DNA from: Bog-473 sp963707835 | Lineage (GTDB): Bacteria; Actinomycetota; Acidimicrobiia; Acidimicrobiales; RAAP-2 | Assembly (NCBI GenBank): GCA_963707835.1 | Contig: CAVPRI010000001.1 | Span: 124,001 to 188,000 of the forward strand | Direction: 5' to 3' | DNA length: 64,000 nucleotides | In this document: piece after piece, positions 62,825 to 64,000 of the stretch | How positions within the stretch are numbered: position 1 is the first letter of the stretch | Layout: each line of letters starts with the position of its first letter | Notes under the pieces: generated by a model | Seen by the model: only the letters and a program-made list of their open reading frames with translations | Database searches by the model: none | Told to the model about the DNA's origin: nothing | Position numbers and translations under genes: made by a program

Positions 62825-64000
62825 ATGAAGAAGGTCACAATCGTCTCGGCTGATGGCCACGCCGTGATGCCCAGTGAGCTCTGGCCGGAGTACCTGGAGA
62901 CGAAGTACCACGACTACCTCCCGGCGCTGCGCGCCGAGAACGACGTCAACGCCCAGGCGATGATCCCTCTCAACGACGCCATGATGGTTCCGGCCCTCGA
63001 CGTGTTCGACCAGGACGAGGCCTATCGATCGGGTGGCTGGGAGGGTGCCTGGGACGCCGACATCCGCCTGGCCCAGATGGACCGTGAGGGAATCGCCGCC
63101 GAGCTGGTGTACCACGGCTTCTTCCGGGTTCCCGACCTCGGGTTCAGCGTGATGAGCGCCAAGTATCCCAACGAGGTGGTCGACGCCGGCGTCCGAGCCC
63201 ACGACCGCTGGGCACTCGACACGTTCGGCGGCGCCAAGGACCGACTCCACCTGGTCGGCGGCATCGGCGCCTGCCTCGACATGGAAGCCACAATGGCCGA
63301 GGTCGCCTGGGTCGCCGACCACGGCTTCGTCGGCACCTATGCGCCTGGGTTCCTCGCCGTGTCCGGGCAGCCACCGCTCTACGACGAGTACTGGGACCGG
63401 CTGTGGGCCCTCTACGCCGAACGAGGCCTCGCGCTCGTCGTGCACGGTGGCTACGGGCTCGAGCAGGGTTTCGCCTACAGCGAGATCGAGTCGGCCTGCC
63501 AACGCGTGGACGCGGCCGGCGGCACCACCATGGATTTGATCATCGAGCTCACCAGCAGCATCTTCAGCGCCGACTTCTTCACTCACCTGGGGCACCGCCA
63601 GGCGATGTGGCAGCTGATGCTGGGGGGCGTGTTCGATCGCCACCCTGACCTCAAGCTGATGATGACCGAGGTGCGCGCCGACTGGATACCCGCCCTCCTG
63701 CGCTACCTCGACGGCGTGTTCGAAGAAAGACGGGCTGATCTCCCAGGCCGGCGCAGGCCGAGCGAGTGGTGGAACACGAACTGCCTCGCCGGCGTGTCGT
63801 TCATGCACAAGTCCGAGGTCGAGATGCGCGCGGAGATCGGCGTTGACACCATGAGCTTCGGGCGCGACTACCCCCACGCTGAGGGTACGTGGCCCAACAC
63901 CCTCGCGTACCTGCAGGGCCTCTTCGCCGGATCGGGCGTGCCCGAGGCCGAGGTGCGAAAGATCCTCGGCGAGAACGCCATCCGCTTCTTCGGGCTCGAC
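62825..64000 (+). CDS. Amidohydrolase family 2 metal-dependent hydrolase (partial, runs off the window)
   Basis: The first 392 codons, with no stop before the edge. TIM-barrel amidohydrolase_2 features are the N-terminal SADGHAVMPSELWPEYL with the D-x-H-type metal ligands, a strand VVHGGYG, LKLMMTEVRADWIPALL, and SFGRDYPHAEGTWPNTL with the catalytic Asp. Relatives decarboxylate or hydrolyse aromatic acids and related catabolites. The ATG at 62825 sits behind a GGGGGG run. The preceding 228 bp hold no gene I can support. It may belong with the oxidative genes upstream, but the Tat cassette separates them. Confidence 0.85.
   Translation, partial: MKKVTIVSADGHAVMPSELWPEYLETKYHDYLPALRAENDVNAQAMIPLNDAMMVPALDVFDQDEAYRSGGWEGAWDADIRLAQMDREGIAAELVYHGFFRVPDLGFSVMSAKYPNEVVDAGVRAHDRWALDTFGGAKDRLHLVGGIGACLDMEATMAEVAWVADHGFVGTYAPGFLAVSGQPPLYDEYWDRLWALYAERGLALVVHGGYGLEQGFAYSEIESACQRVDAAGGTTMDLIIELTSSIFSADFFTHLGHRQAMWQLMLGGVFDRHPDLKLMMTEVRADWIPALLRYLDGVFEERRADLPGRRRPSEWWNTNCLAGVSFMHKSEVEMRAEIGVDTMSFGRDYPHAEGTWPNTLAYLQGLFAGSGVPEAEVRKILGENAIRFFGLD

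Overview
The window comes from a very GC-rich bacterium (roughly 70% GC by eye) with many GTG starts and dense 1-4 bp start/stop overlaps. Gene content points to Actinomycetota: CarD, DisA/RadA, ClpC, a SigR/RsrA pair, HemQ, GpgS, a DUF2342 zincin, and the blocks hpt-tilS, folE-folP-folB-folK and panC-panD-coaX-lysS in an order resembling mycobacteria. The P450/SDR/MaoC/amidohydrolase genes and the MurL/MurD2 pair would fit Acidimicrobiia or a relative, but that finer placement is an inference from style and not proven by the sequence. No rRNA, insertion sequence, prophage or CRISPR array was found; one tRNA (Thr, TGT) is present.

Layout. 1-10.3 kb (mostly minus): an MFS-amidase-DsbA operon, a NUDIX-GNAT pair, a hemQ-larE-NIL operon, groEL behind a CIRCE-like operator, and thrC coupled to a MoaD/ThiS carrier. 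10.4-14.2 kb: compatible-solute genes (gpgS, a GT20 synthase, otsB-like phosphatase), a LytR_C protein and tRNA-Thr. 14.2-22.2 kb (minus): clpC, then radA-disA, carD, ispD, ispF, rlmB. 22.4-36.3 kb: a polyprenyl synthase on plus, then a dense minus-strand run of cofactor genes: DUF2342, tilS, hpt, folE, folP, a pseudophosphatase-like gene, folB, folK, a DUF2520 gene, panC, panD, nadB, nadC, coaX, lysS. 36.4-41.3 kb: sigR-rsrA, a cupin, a dimeric-barrel protein with a 15-bp tandem repeat, and a Zn-type ABC transporter ending in its own Zur regulator. 41.3-51.1 kb: MaoC hydratase, pgeF, murL-murD2, a heme-oxygenase-fold oxidase, a TetR/MFS efflux pair and a secreted GH43-like protein with six 42-residue repeats. 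51.5-64 kb: TetR, alpha/beta hydrolase, P450, SDR, TauD-type dioxygenase, an Anbu proteasome-like protein, then an ECF sigma/anti-sigma pair divergent from a Tat cassette (two ferritin-like proteins, TatA, cupredoxin, TatB, TatC, a 4-TM protein), and a truncated amidohydrolase.

The most interesting units are the Tat cassette, in which a complete TatABC set is interleaved with its probable redox cargo next to a sigma/anti-sigma switch, and the MurL-MurD2 pair, which implies D-Glu enters peptidoglycan by ligating L-Glu and epimerising it afterwards.

A technical caution: about twenty reading-frame breaks fall in conserved, mostly essential genes (six in groEL alone). By my reading most need one base removed (extra-base errors) and the few missing-base cases lie in homopolymers. 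That looks like uncorrected long-read error, not gene decay. Broken genes are therefore annotated as single features with the break position given.
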